From Rhodovastum sp963714255 (GTDB lineage: Bacteria; Pseudomonadota; Alphaproteobacteria; Acetobacterales; Acetobacteraceae), in the NCBI GenBank assembly GCA_963714255.1, contig CAVQNU010000032.1, positions 1 through 64,000 of the forward strand: a DNA stretch of 64,000 nucleotides. Reading direction: 5' to 3'. Below the pieces are notes generated by a model that ran no database searches, was not told the origin of the DNA, and worked only from the letters and a program-made list of their open reading frames with translations. Positions 1 through 9,384 of the stretch are shown one piece after another (positions within the stretch are counted from its first letter, which is position 1; the number at the start of each line of letters is the position of its first letter). The translations under genes and the position numbers were made by a program.

Positions 1-654
1 CACCCCGCCAACAACCGCCCGGCAATCCCCGGCAACTCGGAAAACGACCGCGCCACCGCCGCCGCCTCCCCGCCCACCTCCGCCCCGCCATACCCCCACG
101 CCGCAAAAATCGCCGGCATCCCCAATCCCGCCGCCGCCAGCACATCGTTGTGGTGATCCCCCGCCATCACCGCCCGCCCCGGCACCCCGCCCGCCGCCTG
201 CAGCGTCGCCAGCAAATGCCCCGGATCGGGCTTGCGCACGGCAAAACTGTCGCCCCCGCCGATCGCCGCAAAAAACGAATCCAGTTCCAGCGCCGCCAGC
301 AGCGTGCGCGCCGGCGCCTCCGGCTTGTTGGTGCACACCGCCAGACGCCATCCCGCATCGGCCAAAGCCCGCAACGTCTCCGGCACGCCCGGAAAGGCCC
401 GCGTGCGCACCGCCGCATTGGCGCCATAATCGGCCAGGAACTCCGCCAGCGCCGCCCCATCCGGCACCCGCCCGCGCGCGGCGAACGCCCGCTCCACCAG
501 CATGCGCGCCCCATCCCCTACCATCCGCGTCACCTCCGGATCGGTGAAACCGGGCAGCCCGCGCGCCGCCATCAGCCGGTTCAGCGCCGCGGTAAGGTCG
601 GGCACCGAAATCAACCAGCGTGCCGTCGAGATCGAGAACAAGAGTGCGCGGCAT
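1..654 (-). pseudogene. gph: phosphoglycolate phosphatase, 3' part outside window, frameshifted
   Basis: HAD-superfamily phosphatase that would dephosphorylate 2-phosphoglycolate. The ATG at 654 opens MPRTLVLDLDGTLVD, the HAD nucleophile motif. The reading frame is then lost; it resumes as VPDLTAALNRLMAARG and runs to the window edge with CTNKP (motif II), RKPDP (motif III) and AGDHHND (motif IV), all in order. One extra base in the AAA run at 608-610 (+ strand) accounts for the break. The gene ends beyond base 1. It is divergent from glmU. The intact downstream motifs argue for a sequence error rather than decay. Confidence 0.8.
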
Positions 655-739
655 GTCCGCTCCGGCTGGGGGTGAATTCACTGTTGCGGTCGGAAATCAA
701 GATTGACGGCCCCGGCCGGGCGGCCGGACCATCCTTTCT

Positions 740-768
740 TTGACACGCCATGCCGCGCACCGCTACCT
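740..768 (+). promoter_or_regulatory. possible glmU promoter
   Basis: A perfect TTGACA lies at 740-745, followed after 17 bases by CTACCT at 763-768, a weak -10. If used, transcription would start almost at the glmU ATG, giving a leaderless or near-leaderless mRNA. Only the -35 element is convincing. Confidence 0.25.
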
Positions 769-778
769 CGGAGCCATG

Positions 779-2089
779 ATGTCCGCCACCGCCATCCTGC
801 TCGCAGCCGGCCTCGGCACCCGCATGAAGTCCGCCCTGCCCAAGGCGCTGCACCCGATCGCCGGCCGCCCCATGCTCGCCCACCTGATCGAAAGCTGCGC
901 CGCCGCCTTCGAACAGATCGTCGTGGTGGTCGGCCCGGACATGGAAGCGCTGGCGAAAGTGGCCGCCCCCCACCCGGTCGTGGTGCAACACGAACGCCTC
1001 GGCACCGCCCACGCCGCCCTGCAGGCCGCCGATCTGTTCGGCGACGGCGACGTGGCGGTGCTCTACGCCGACAACCCGCTGATCACGGCTTCCACCCTGC
1101 AACGCCTGCGCCAGCGCCGCGCCGACGGCGACGTGGGGCTCGCCCTGCTGGCCATGCGCCCGGCCGACCCCGGCCGCTACGGCCGCGTCATCGCTCGCAA
1201 CGGCTTCGTCGACCGCATCGTCGAATGGGCCGACGCCACCCCCGAGGAACGCGCCCAGGGCCTGTGCAACGCCGGCGTGCTCTGCGCCGACGCCGCCCGC
1301 ATGCGCGCCTGGCTCGAATCCGTCCGCAACGACAACGCCAAGGGCGAATACTACCTCACCGACGTGGTGGCCCTCGCCCGCGCCGAACACGCGCTGGTGG
1401 CCGCCGTCGAGGCGCCGGAAGCGGAACTGCGCGGCATCAACTCCCGCATGGAACTGGCCGAGGCCGAGGCTTCGGTGCAGGCCCGCCTGCGCCTCGCGGC
1501 CATGGCGGCGGGCGTGACCATGACCGACCCCGCCAGCGTGTTCCTCTGCACCGACACCCGCTTCGGCACCGACGTAACGCTCGGACCCAGCGTGGTGTTC
1601 GGACCGGGCGTCACCATCGGCAGCGGCGTGGACATCCGCGCCTTCAGCCACCTGGAGGGCTGCCACGTCGGCAACGGCGCTGTCGTCGGCCCCTTCGCCC
1701 GGCTGCGCCCCGGTACCGTGCTGGGCGCCCGCGCCCACGTGGGCAACTTCGTGGAACTGAAAGCGGCGCGGCTGGGCGAGGGCTCCAAAGCCAACCACCT
1801 CAGCTACCTGGGCGACGCCGACATCGGCCCCGGCAGCAATATCGGCGCCGGCACCATCACCTGCAATTACGACGGGTTCGCCAAACATCGCACCACCATC
1901 GGGGCCAACGTGTTCGTGGGCTCGGATTCCATCCTGGTAGCACCGGTGACGATCGGCGACGGCGCACTCGTCACCGCGGGCAGCGTGATCACCGAGAACG
2001 TGGCGCCGGATGCCATGGCGTTCGGACGGGCACGGCAAAACAACAAGCCTGGGCTTGCGGCGACGTTCCGGGCGGCGCGCAAAAAGTAA
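779..2089 (+). CDS. glmU: bifunctional UDP-GlcNAc pyrophosphorylase / GlcN-1-P acetyltransferase
   Basis: Makes UDP-N-acetylglucosamine for peptidoglycan and lipid A: acetylates glucosamine-1-phosphate, then transfers UMP. The N-terminal half has the nucleotide-binding loop LLAAGLGTRMKS (residues about 6-17) and ERLGTAHAAL. The C-terminal half is a left-handed beta helix with hexapeptide repeats, ending with YLGDADIGPGSNIGAG and TITCNYDG near residues 340-366. Length of 436 residues fits the family (about 450). ATG 779 is preferred over 776 because GGAG at 770-773 is then 5 bases upstream. A hairpin-rich repeat follows the stop, then glmS, the enzyme two steps earlier in the same pathway. Confidence 0.93.
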   Translation: MSATAILLAAGLGTRMKSALPKALHPIAGRPMLAHLIESCAAAFEQIVVVVGPDMEALAKVAAPHPVVVQHERLGTAHAALQAADLFGDGDVAVLYADNPLITASTLQRLRQRRADGDVGLALLAMRPADPGRYGRVIARNGFVDRIVEWADATPEERAQGLCNAGVLCADAARMRAWLESVRNDNAKGEYYLTDVVALARAEHALVAAVEAPEAELRGINSRMELAEAEASVQARLRLAAMAAGVTMTDPASVFLCTDTRFGTDVTLGPSVVFGPGVTIGSGVDIRAFSHLEGCHVGNGAVVGPFARLRPGTVLGARAHVGNFVELKAARLGEGSKANHLSYLGDADIGPGSNIGAGTITCNYDGFAKHRTTIGANVFVGSDSILVAPVTIGDGALVTAGSVITENVAPDAMAFGRARQNNKPGLAATFRAARKK

Positions 2090-2091
2090 GT

Positions 2092-2156
2092 CAAGGCCAG
2101 GGCTCTGCCCTGGACCCGCCAAGGGCCGAAAGGCCCTTGGAACCCATTACTTAAGG
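2092..2156. repeat. intergenic hairpin repeat, copy 1
   Basis: Starts 2 bases after the glmU stop. It contains two adjacent hairpins: CCAGGGCTCTGCCCTGG, and AAGGGCC-GAAA-GGCCCTT, followed by TGGAACCCATTACTTAAGG. Same family as the other copies in this window. It could act as a terminator or processing site between glmU and glmS. Confidence 0.85.
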
Positions 2157-2166
2157 GGTCTCCGCG

Positions 2167-3991
2167 ATGTGCGGTATTGTTGGTGTGATTGGGACAAATC
2201 CGGCGGCGCCGCTTCTGCTCGAGGCGCTGCGGCGGCTGGAATACCGGGGCTACGACAGCGCCGGCATCGCCACCCTGGTGAACGGCCATATCGACCGGCG
2301 ACGCGCACCCGGCAAACTGGTCAACCTGGCCGACGTGCTGGAGCGCAACCCGCTTTCCGGCACCACCGGCATCGGCCACACCCGCTGGGCCACTCACGGC
2401 GCCCCCACCGAAGGCAACGCCCACCCGCACGGCACCGCCCGCGTCTCCATCGTCCATAACGGCATCATCGAAAACCACGCCGAACTGCGCGCGACGCTCG
2501 AAGCGGACGGCCAGAAGTTCAATACCGAAACCGACACCGAAACCGTGGCCCAACTGGTCGATCTGCTGCTGCAACGCGGCGCCACCCCGGTGGAAGCCGC
2601 CGGCGAGGCATTCCGCCAGCTCGAAGGCGCCTACGCGCTCGCCATGGTGTTCGCCGGCCATCCCGACCTGATGATCGGCGCCCGCCACGGCGCCCCGCTG
2701 GCCGTCGGCTTCGGCGAAAACGCCATGTACCTGGGCAGCGACGCCCTGGCGCTGGCCCCCCTCACCCAGCGCATCGCCTATCTGGACGACGGCGACTGGA
2801 CCGTGCTGTCGCGCGACCGCGCCGTCTTCTTCGATGCGCAGGGGCAGGAAGTGCAGCGCGACATCCGCCGCACTTCGGTCTCCGGCGCCGCGGTCGGCCG
2901 CGGCAACTACCGCCACTTCATGGAAAAGGAACTGCACGAGCACCCCGCCGTGCTGGGCGACACGCTGCGCCAAATGATCAACCCGGGCAGCCGCGCGGTG
3001 GTGCTGCCCGACCTGCCCTTCGATCTCGCCACCGTGCCGTCGATCACCGTCAGCGCCTGCGGCTCGGCCTTCTACGCCGCCCAGGTCGGCCGCTACTGGT
3101 TCGAGCAGGTCGCCCGCCTGCCCACCGACGGCGACGTGGCCAGCGAATTCCGCTACCGCGCCCCGCCGATGCCGAAGGGTGGGCTTGGCATCCTGGTCAG
3201 CCAGTCCGGCGAAACCGCCGACACGCTGGCCGCGCTGCGCTACATGCGCGCCCAGGGCCAGCACGTCCTGTCGATCGTCAACGTGCCCGAAAGCAGCATG
3301 GCGCGCGAAAGCGACGCCGTGCTGCAAACCGTCGCCGGCCCCGAAATCGGGGTGGCGAGCACGAAAGCCTTCACCGCGCAGCTGGCCGTGCTGGCCTGCC
3401 TGGCGCTCGCCGCCGGCCGCGCCCGCGGCACCCTCACCGCGGCGCACGAGGCGGCGATGACCCAGGCGCTGCTGGAAGTGCCCGGCCGCGCCGCCGAAAT
3501 CCTCGAACACGACGCCCCTATCCGCCGCATCGCCGCCCGCCTCGCCTCCGCCCGCGACGTGCTGTATCTCGGCCGCGGCAGCTGCTTCCCGATCGCCATG
3601 GAAGGCGCGCTGAAGCTCAAGGAAATCAGCTATATCCACGCCGAGGGCTATGCCGCCGGCGAGATGAAGCACGGCCCGATCGCGCTGATCGACCCGAGCG
3701 TGCCGGTGATCGCCATCGTGCCCTCCGGGCCGTTGTTCGAAAAAACCGCGAGCAACCTGCAGGAAGCCGCCGCGCGCGGCGGCCAGGTGATCGTGTTCAG
3801 CGACGCCCAGGGCGCCGAGAAGCTGCAGGGCATCGCCGCCGAAACGGTGGTGCTGCCCCAGCGTCGACCCGTTCGTGGCGCCGATCCTGTATGCCATTCC
3901 GGTGCAGTTGCTGGCCTATCACGTCGCGGTGCTGAAGGGCACCGACGTGGACCAGCCGCGCAACCTGGCGAAATCCGTCACCGTGGAGTGA
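2167..3991 (+). CDS. glmS: glutamine-fructose-6-phosphate aminotransferase (isomerizing), frameshifted near the 3' end
   Basis: Forms glucosamine-6-phosphate from fructose-6-phosphate and glutamine. Starts MCGIVGVIG with the catalytic Cys2 of the class II amidotransferase domain; HTRWATHG and NGIIENH follow. Two SIS isomerase domains contain SACGSAFYAAQ (about residue 295) and GRGSCFPIAMEGALKLKE (about 470). The frame is lost at the CCCC run 3856-3859: removing one C restores VLPSVDPFVAPILYAIP and the family C-terminus LAKSVTVE, ending TGA 3989-3991 (607 residues). Uncorrected, the protein runs to 4023 with a foreign tail. The C-terminal decapeptide closes the active site, so the break would be lethal if real; an assembly error is likely. 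Confidence 0.9.
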
Positions 3992-4102
3992 TATCCGCCC
4001 GGCGGCGGCGCCCTCACCTGTGAAGCGGCAGTGCCGCCGGCCGGCTGACATCGGTCGCGGATGGGCTTATCTCTGGCCGGACCACGCCAGAGGAGGACCG
4101 CC

Positions 4103-5581
4103 ATGCTGAACCCCGCATCGCCCCTGCCGCTCAAGGACCCGTCGCTCTTCCGCCAGGCCAATTACATCGACGGCAAATGGGTCGAGGCCGACAGCGGCAA
4201 GACCATCGTGGTCAAGAACCCCGCCACCGGCGAGGCGATCGGCGAGGTGCCCGCCCTCGGCACCACCGAAACCCGCCGCGCCATCGAGGCCGCCCACCGC
4301 GCCCAGCCCGCCTGGCGTGCCGCAACGGCGAAGGAGCGCAGCGTCATCCTCCGCCGGCTGAACGACCTGATGCTCGCCAATGCCGAAGACCTCGCCGTCA
4401 TCATGACCGCCGAGCAGGGCAAGCCGCTGGCCGAAAGCCGCGGCGAAATCGCCTATGCCGCAAGCTTCCTCGAGTGGTTCGCCGAAGAAGCCAAGCGCGT
4501 CTATGGCGATACCATCCCGCAGAACGCCCGCGGCCGGCGCATCATCGTGCAGAAGGAGCCGATCGGCGTGTTCGCCTCGATCACGCCGTGGAATTTCCCC
4601 GCCGCCATGATCACCCGCAAGACCGGTCCCGGCTGGGCGGCCGGCTGCACCGGCGTGATCCGTCCGGCCAGCCAGACGCCGTTTTCCGCCATCGCCATCG
4701 CCGTGCTGGCCGAGCGTGCCGGCCTGCCGCCAGGCGTGTGCAACGTCATCACCGGACCCTCTGGCGAACTCGGGGCCGAACTGACCTCCAACCCGCTGGT
4801 GCGCAAGCTGACCTTCACCGGCTCGACCGAGGTGGGGGCGAAGCTGCTGGCGCTGTGCGCGCCGACCATCAAGAAAACCAGCATGGAGCTGGGCGGCAAC
4901 GCCCCGTTCATCGTCTTCGACGACGCCGATCTCGATGCCGCGGTGCTCGGCGCGATGGCCAGCAAATACCGCAACAGCGGCCAGACCTGCGTGTGCAGCA
5001 ACCGCCTGCTGGTGCAGGACGGGGTGTACGAGGCTTTCGCAGCCAAGCTGACGGAAGCGGTCGCGCGACTGAAGGTTGGCAACGGCATGGAGGAAGGCGT
5101 CACCCAGGGCCCACTGATCAACGCCGAGGCGGTGCTGAAGGTGGAGGAGCATATCGCCAACGCGGTCGGCCGCGGCGCCAGGGTCATCGCCGGCGGCCAG
5201 CGCCACGCCAAGGGCGGCACCTTCTTCCAGCCCACCCTGCTCGCCGACGTGCCGACCGAGGCGTTGATCTTCCGCGAGGAAACCTTCGGCCCGGTGGCGC
5301 CGCTGTTCCGCTTCCACACCGAGCAAGAGGCCATCCGGCTGGCCAACGACACCGAGTTCGGCCTCGCCGCCTATTTCTACACCCGCGATGTCGGCCGCAT
5401 CTTCCGCGTCGCCGAGGCACTGGAATACGGCATGGTCGGCATCAACGAGGGCATCATTTCCACCGAGGTCGCCCCGTTCGGCGGGGTCAAATCCTCCGGC
5501 CTGGGCCGCGAAGGGTCGAAATACGGCATCGAGGAATACCTCGAAATCAAATACCTCGCCCTCGGCGGCATCGGCACCTAG
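4103..5581 (+). CDS. gabD: NAD(P)-dependent succinate-semialdehyde dehydrogenase-type ALDH
   Basis: Aldehyde dehydrogenase, probably oxidising succinate semialdehyde to succinate (GABA shunt). 492 residues. Shows WNFPAAMITRK, the cofactor loop FTGSTEVG, the general-base motif MELGGNAPF (Glu near 262) and the nucleophile motif NSGQTC (Cys about 296). ATG 4103 is chosen over an upstream start at 4061 because AGGAGG at 4091-4096 sits 6 bases before it. The usual KPASQTPFS cofactor-contact motif reads RPASQTPFS here, a Lys-to-Arg change. Substrate is inferred from family resemblance; another semialdehyde is possible. Confidence 0.82.
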   Translation: MLNPASPLPLKDPSLFRQANYIDGKWVEADSGKTIVVKNPATGEAIGEVPALGTTETRRAIEAAHRAQPAWRAATAKERSVILRRLNDLMLANAEDLAVIMTAEQGKPLAESRGEIAYAASFLEWFAEEAKRVYGDTIPQNARGRRIIVQKEPIGVFASITPWNFPAAMITRKTGPGWAAGCTGVIRPASQTPFSAIAIAVLAERAGLPPGVCNVITGPSGELGAELTSNPLVRKLTFTGSTEVGAKLLALCAPTIKKTSMELGGNAPFIVFDDADLDAAVLGAMASKYRNSGQTCVCSNRLLVQDGVYEAFAAKLTEAVARLKVGNGMEEGVTQGPLINAEAVLKVEEHIANAVGRGARVIAGGQRHAKGGTFFQPTLLADVPTEALIFREETFGPVAPLFRFHTEQEAIRLANDTEFGLAAYFYTRDVGRIFRVAEALEYGMVGINEGIISTEVAPFGGVKSSGLGREGSKYGIEEYLEIKYLALGGIGT

Positions 5582-5634
5582 CTTGCCGGAATAGTGATGG
5601 GCCATAACTAAGAACAGCGGGGGGCGGGCGCCCG

Positions 5635-7074
5635 ATGCCATATGATTTCGACCTGTTCGTCATCGGCGGGGGGTCCGGCGGCGTCCGCTGTGCCCGCATC
5701 GCCGCCGGCCATGGCGCCCGCGTGGCGGTGGCCGAGGAGCGTTTCTGGGGCGGCACCTGCGTCAATGTCGGCTGTGTGCCGAAGAAGCTGCTGGTCATGG
5801 CGGCGCAGTACGGCGTCGCCGCCGCCGAGAGCCACGGCTTCGGCTGGGATGCGGCGCCCATCCCGCATCACTGGGCGGCGCTGATCGCAGCCAAGGACCA
5901 TGAAATCGCCCGCCTCAACGGCATCTACCGCCGCCTGCTGGACAGCGCCGGCTGCACCAGCTTCGACGCCCGCGCGAGCTTCATCGATGCGCACACGCTC
6001 GATGTCGGCGGCGCCCGGGTCACCGCCGAGCGCATCGTCATCGCCACCGGCGGCCGTCCGCTGCGGCCCGGGTTCCCCGGCGCCGAACATGCGATCGTGT
6101 CGGACGACGCGTTCTTCCTGAAGGACCTGCCGCGCCGCATCGTGCTGCTGGGCGGCGGTTACATCGCGGTCGAATTTGCCGGCATTTTTTCCGGCCTGGG
6201 CGCCGAGGTCAACCTGGTCTACCGCCAAGCCCTGCCCCTGCGCGGCTTCGACGAGGATTTGCGCACGGCACTCGCCGAGGAGATGCAGGTGGGCGGCATC
6301 CGCCTGCATCCCTGCAACACCATCACCTCGGTCGAGGCGGCGGACGGTGGGAAGCGGGTGCGCCTGCGCGACGGCCGCGTGCTGCAGGCCGATCTCGTGT
6401 TCGCCGCCACCGGCCGCCTGCCCAACACCGCCGGGCTCGGCCTGGAGCATGCCGGCGTCGTCACCGACGGGTTCGGCGCCGTGTGCGTGCAGGGCCTGGC
6501 CGATACCTCGGTGCCGCATATCTTCGCCATCGGCGACGTGACCAACCGGCTGACGCTGACGCCGGTGGCGATCGCCGAGGGGCATTCGCTGGCCGAACGC
6601 CTGTTCGGCACCGGTCCCCGCGACTACGCGCTGGATGCCGTGGCAACCGCGGTGTTTTCCTCCCCGCCGATCGGCACCGTGGGGCTCACCGAGGCCGAGG
6701 CGGCATTGCGCGGTCCGGCCGATATCTACCTCACCCGCTTCACCCCGATGCGCCACACCTTGTCGTGCCGGCCGCGGCGGACGCTGATGAAGCTGGTGGT
6801 CTGCCAGCAAACCCAACGCGTGCTGGGGGCGCATATGCTGGGCGAGGATGCGCCGGAGATCCTGCAGGGCCTGTCCATTGCGATCAACTGCGGTGCAACC
6901 AAGCAGGACTTCGACCGCACCATCGGCATCCACCCCACCGCCGCCGAGGAGTTCGTCACCCTGCGCACCCGCACCCGGATGGCGATGGCGCCCACGGTCG
7001 CGGAAATCGACGCCGAGGGCACCCCCGCGGACCAGATGGGCGCGGCCGAGATGGGGATCGGGGCGGCGAGCTAG
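5635..7074 (+). CDS. gor: glutathione-disulfide reductase
   Basis: FAD-dependent pyridine nucleotide disulfide oxidoreductase reducing GSSG with NADPH in the cytoplasm. FAD-binding GGGSGG at residues 11-16, redox pair in CVNVGC (Cys42, Cys47), second nucleotide fold GGGYIAVEFAGI, FAD contact FAIGDVTNRLTLTPVA, and the C-terminal catalytic HPTAAEEFVTLRTRTR. CVNVGC plus VEFAGI distinguishes it from lipoamide dehydrogenase and mercuric reductase. 479 residues is slightly longer than usual because of a short C-terminal extension. It lies 53 bases after the aldehyde dehydrogenase, possibly co-transcribed. Confidence 0.92.
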   Translation: MPYDFDLFVIGGGSGGVRCARIAAGHGARVAVAEERFWGGTCVNVGCVPKKLLVMAAQYGVAAAESHGFGWDAAPIPHHWAALIAAKDHEIARLNGIYRRLLDSAGCTSFDARASFIDAHTLDVGGARVTAERIVIATGGRPLRPGFPGAEHAIVSDDAFFLKDLPRRIVLLGGGYIAVEFAGIFSGLGAEVNLVYRQALPLRGFDEDLRTALAEEMQVGGIRLHPCNTITSVEAADGGKRVRLRDGRVLQADLVFAATGRLPNTAGLGLEHAGVVTDGFGAVCVQGLADTSVPHIFAIGDVTNRLTLTPVAIAEGHSLAERLFGTGPRDYALDAVATAVFSSPPIGTVGLTEAEAALRGPADIYLTRFTPMRHTLSCRPRRTLMKLVVCQQTQRVLGAHMLGEDAPEILQGLSIAINCGATKQDFDRTIGIHPTAAEEFVTLRTRTRMAMAPTVAEIDAEGTPADQMGAAEMGIGAAS

Positions 7075-7139
7075 CCATGGGTTGGCCACACGTTTCGTAT
7101 ATCTGTAAAGTAGAGAGCGCTCTTCGGAGGCTTTTCCGT

Positions 7140-7562
7140 ATGCTCTTCGTGCCCTGGCCACAGGCCCTGCTCGGCGGCGCCCTGATCGGCGCTTCCGCCG
7201 TGCTGCTCATGCTCGGCCTCGGGCGCATCGCCGGCATCAGCGGCATCGTCGCCAGCCTGCTGCCGCCGGCCGCACCGGACCGGCTCTGGCGCCTGCTGTT
7301 TCTGGCCGGGCTGCTCGCCGGCCCGGCACTGGCCGCACCGTTCCTGGGCCACGACCCGGTCGGACTGCCGGCGGCGGGGCTGCCGGTGCTCGCCCTGGCC
7401 GGGCTGCTGGTCGGCTTCGGCACGCGCATCGGCAGCGGCTGCACCAGCGGCCACGGCATTTGCGGCCTGGCGCGGTTGTCGCCACGGTCCATTGCGGCGA
7501 CCGGGGTGTTCATGCTGGCCGGGGGTGCGACGGTGTTCGTTATGCGCCATTTGGGGATTTGA
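7140..7562 (+). CDS. YeeE/YedE family membrane protein, N-terminal half
   Basis: Small integral membrane protein, about four hydrophobic segments, 140 residues. Contains SGCTSGHGICGLARLSPRS, the conserved cysteine motif of YeeE/YedE (thiosulfate-transporter-like) proteins. ATG 7140 has GGAGG at 7126-7130; a longer upstream frame is a shadow of gor. The next gene follows at once, so the two form a split version of the single-chain transporter. Likely imports a sulfur compound such as thiosulfate; the substrate is inferred from the family only. Confidence 0.82.
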   Translation: MLFVPWPQALLGGALIGASAVLLMLGLGRIAGISGIVASLLPPAAPDRLWRLLFLAGLLAGPALAAPFLGHDPVGLPAAGLPVLALAGLLVGFGTRIGSGCTSGHGICGLARLSPRSIAATGVFMLAGGATVFVMRHLGI

Positions 7563-7564
7563 CC

Positions 7565-8008
7565 GTGGGGGCGCTGCTCGCCCTCGTCGCGGGGCTGCTG
7601 TTCGGCGCCGGACTGGCGTTTGGCGGCATGACCGATCCTGCCGTGGTGCTCGGCTTCCTCGATGTCGCCGGGAACTGGAACCCGGCGCTGCTGTTCGTCA
7701 TGGCCGGCGCGCTGGGCGTTACCGCCCTGGGCTACCGGCTGGCGTTCCGCCGTGGGCGGCCCTTGCTGGCTGGACGATTCACGCTGCCCGCGGCGCGCCC
7801 GATCGATGCGCGCCTGCTGGGCGGGGCGGCGCTGTTCGGCGTCGGCTGGGGACTGGCCGGCTATTGCCCGGGGCCGGCACTTGCGTCGCTGCCGGCCCTG
7901 CATGCCGGCACCTTGGTGTTCGTGCTCGCCATGGTGGCGGGGGTGTGGGGGGGAGGAGGTGAATCGGTTCATCTCCTCACCCCCCTCTCAAGACAAATGC
8001 TTAAGTAG
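7565..8008 (+). CDS. YeeE/YedE family membrane protein, C-terminal half
   Basis: Partner of the preceding gene. GLAFGGMTDPAVVLGFLDVAGNWNP and GLAGYCPGPALASLPA (conserved Cys) are the typical second-half motifs. GTG 7565 starts 2 bases after the previous stop, with GGGGA at 7553-7557 as ribosome binding site; TTG 7559 overlapping that stop is the alternative. The last 20 or so residues (GGGGESVHLLTPLSRQMLK) are encoded by repeat copy 2, so the element has probably replaced the original C-terminus and stop codon. Confidence 0.8.
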   Translation: MGALLALVAGLLFGAGLAFGGMTDPAVVLGFLDVAGNWNPALLFVMAGALGVTALGYRLAFRRGRPLLAGRFTLPAARPIDARLLGGAALFGVGWGLAGYCPGPALASLPALHAGTLVFVLAMVAGVWGGGGESVHLLTPLSRQMLK

Positions 8009-8070
8009 CGGGGTCCAGGGGTCCACTGACCCCTGGCGGGTCCAGGGCAGAGCCCTGGCCTTACTTACTT
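7951..8070. repeat. intergenic hairpin repeat, copy 2
   Basis: Lies between convergent genes. Begins with an imperfect palindrome around GAATCGGTTC, continues CCCCCCTCTCAAGACAAATG, CTTAAGTAGCGGGGTCC, an AGGGG/CCCCT hairpin, then TCCAGGGCAGAGCCCTGG. It encodes the last codons of the YedE-like gene on one side and ends at the stop of the glycosyltransferase on the other. Confidence 0.85.
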
Positions 8071-9287
8071 CCCCCCCCCGTCAGCTCCGCCACCCGCGCC
8101 GTGAACGCCGCGATATGTTCTTCCATGTCGAGGTGTCGCTCGGCATATCGCCGTGCGGCCCGCCGCAGCCGCTGGTTCAATTTATCGTTCTCCAGCAGCT
8201 CAAGCACGGTGCGGGCCAGCGCCGCCGGGTCGAGTGCGGGCGTCAGCAGGCCGGTGCGGTCGTGCGTGACGAATTCCTTGACCGGGTCCACGTCGGCCGC
8301 AACCACCGCGCAGCCGCAGGCCAGCGCCTCGCGCAGCGACCACGAGGCCACGAACGGATAGGTCAGATAGACATGCGTGTCCGAGCGCTGCAGCAGGCGC
8401 AGATAATCGCGATAGGGCAGTTGGCCAGGCAGCAGGACGCGCGAGGCGTCGTATTTGCCGGCCAGCTCCTGCTGGAAATGTGCCCGCCATGTGCCGTTGG
8501 CCAGCCGCGCGCCATAGCTCACGTCGTCGCCGCCGACGATCACCACCTTCGCATCCGCCCGCGCCTTCAGCAAATCCGGCAACGCCCGCATCATGACGTG
8601 AAACCCCCGGTAGGGTTCCAGATTGCGGGCGACATAGGTGACCAGCTTTTCATCCGGCTCGACCACGAACTGGCCGAGCGCGAACCGCTCCTGGCGCGCC
8701 TTCGGGTTGGGGCGGCAGACATCGAGCCGGGCGCCCTCGGGCAGCACGCCGATCTGCGCCTGCGCCCAGGCGGGATAGCGGGCCTGCTGCCAGCGCGTCG
8801 GCGTCTGGCCGTGCTGCCGCAACGCGAGCGCCAGCAGGTTGATGCAGTTCATCGCCCGGATGCGCGGCAACTGGTCGTGCGCCACCGGGAATTCCTGGTC
8901 GAAGCCGACGTCCTGGCCCTCGGTCTGGTAGTAGAATTCGAAATAACCCAGCAGGCTGGTATCCGGCCACACGTCGACCAGGTCGAGCAGCTCGCCCCAG
9001 CCATGGTGGCCGATGATGATGTCCGGCGTGAAGCCGAGGCCGCGCAGATTGCGGGCCAGGCCCGCCACCGCCTCGGCGCGGCGGATGGCGGCGTCGAAAT
9101 CGCGGATGTTCGTGTGCACCGACTGGCCCGGAGCGGGCTTCGGGTAGATCACCCGGCGCACGCCCGGCATGTTGTTGCTGTTCGGCTCCGAGAGAAACAC
9201 GATCTCGTTCGTCTGATCCTGCAGCAGATGCCGGACGAAATGCAGATACTGGCCGGGAAAGTTCTGGTGAACAAACAAATAGCGCAA
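8061..9287 (-). CDS. GT4-type glycosyltransferase
   Basis: Last gene of the secretion/glycosylation cluster. 408 residues from TTG 9287, giving RYLFVHQNFPGQYLHFVRH, the usual N-terminus of a GT4 family that begins with FVHQNFPGQ. Two Rossmann halves: IIIGHHGWGE in the first; in the second EPYRGFHVMMRALPDL, KVVIVGGDD, LPYRDYLRLLQRSD and the donor-binding motif FVASWSLREALACGCAVVAADV. Nothing upstream of TTG in frame offers a better start; the longer frame is a shadow. Probably cytoplasmic, retaining mechanism. Sugar and acceptor unknown. It is 97 bases downstream of the hydrophobic-W-like gene. Confidence 0.85.
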   Translation of the reverse strand: MRYLFVHQNFPGQYLHFVRHLLQDQTNEIVFLSEPNSNNMPGVRRVIYPKPAPGQSVHTNIRDFDAAIRRAEAVAGLARNLRGLGFTPDIIIGHHGWGELLDLVDVWPDTSLLGYFEFYYQTEGQDVGFDQEFPVAHDQLPRIRAMNCINLLALALRQHGQTPTRWQQARYPAWAQAQIGVLPEGARLDVCRPNPKARQERFALGQFVVEPDEKLVTYVARNLEPYRGFHVMMRALPDLLKARADAKVVIVGGDDVSYGARLANGTWRAHFQQELAGKYDASRVLLPGQLPYRDYLRLLQRSDTHVYLTYPFVASWSLREALACGCAVVAADVDPVKEFVTHDRTGLLTPALDPAALARTVLELLENDKLNQRLRRAARRYAERHLDMEEHIAAFTARVAELTGGGSK

Positions 9288-9384
9288 GCGCGATCTCGGC
9301 GTATGAGGCGGGCGCGGGGCCGGCCAGCGCCCCGGGGACGGCCGGCCGCGCCCGTTCAGCCCAGAGGGCAGCCCGGGTACGGTG

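Noticed and set aside
611..2122. 503-codon minus-strand frame over glmU
   Set aside because: Low-complexity His/Gly/Ala-rich shadow of the GC-rich glmU gene; no family motifs and glmU is clear.
1867..3897. 676-codon minus-strand frame over glmS
   Set aside because: Shadow of glmS; composition typical of antisense reading in high-GC DNA.
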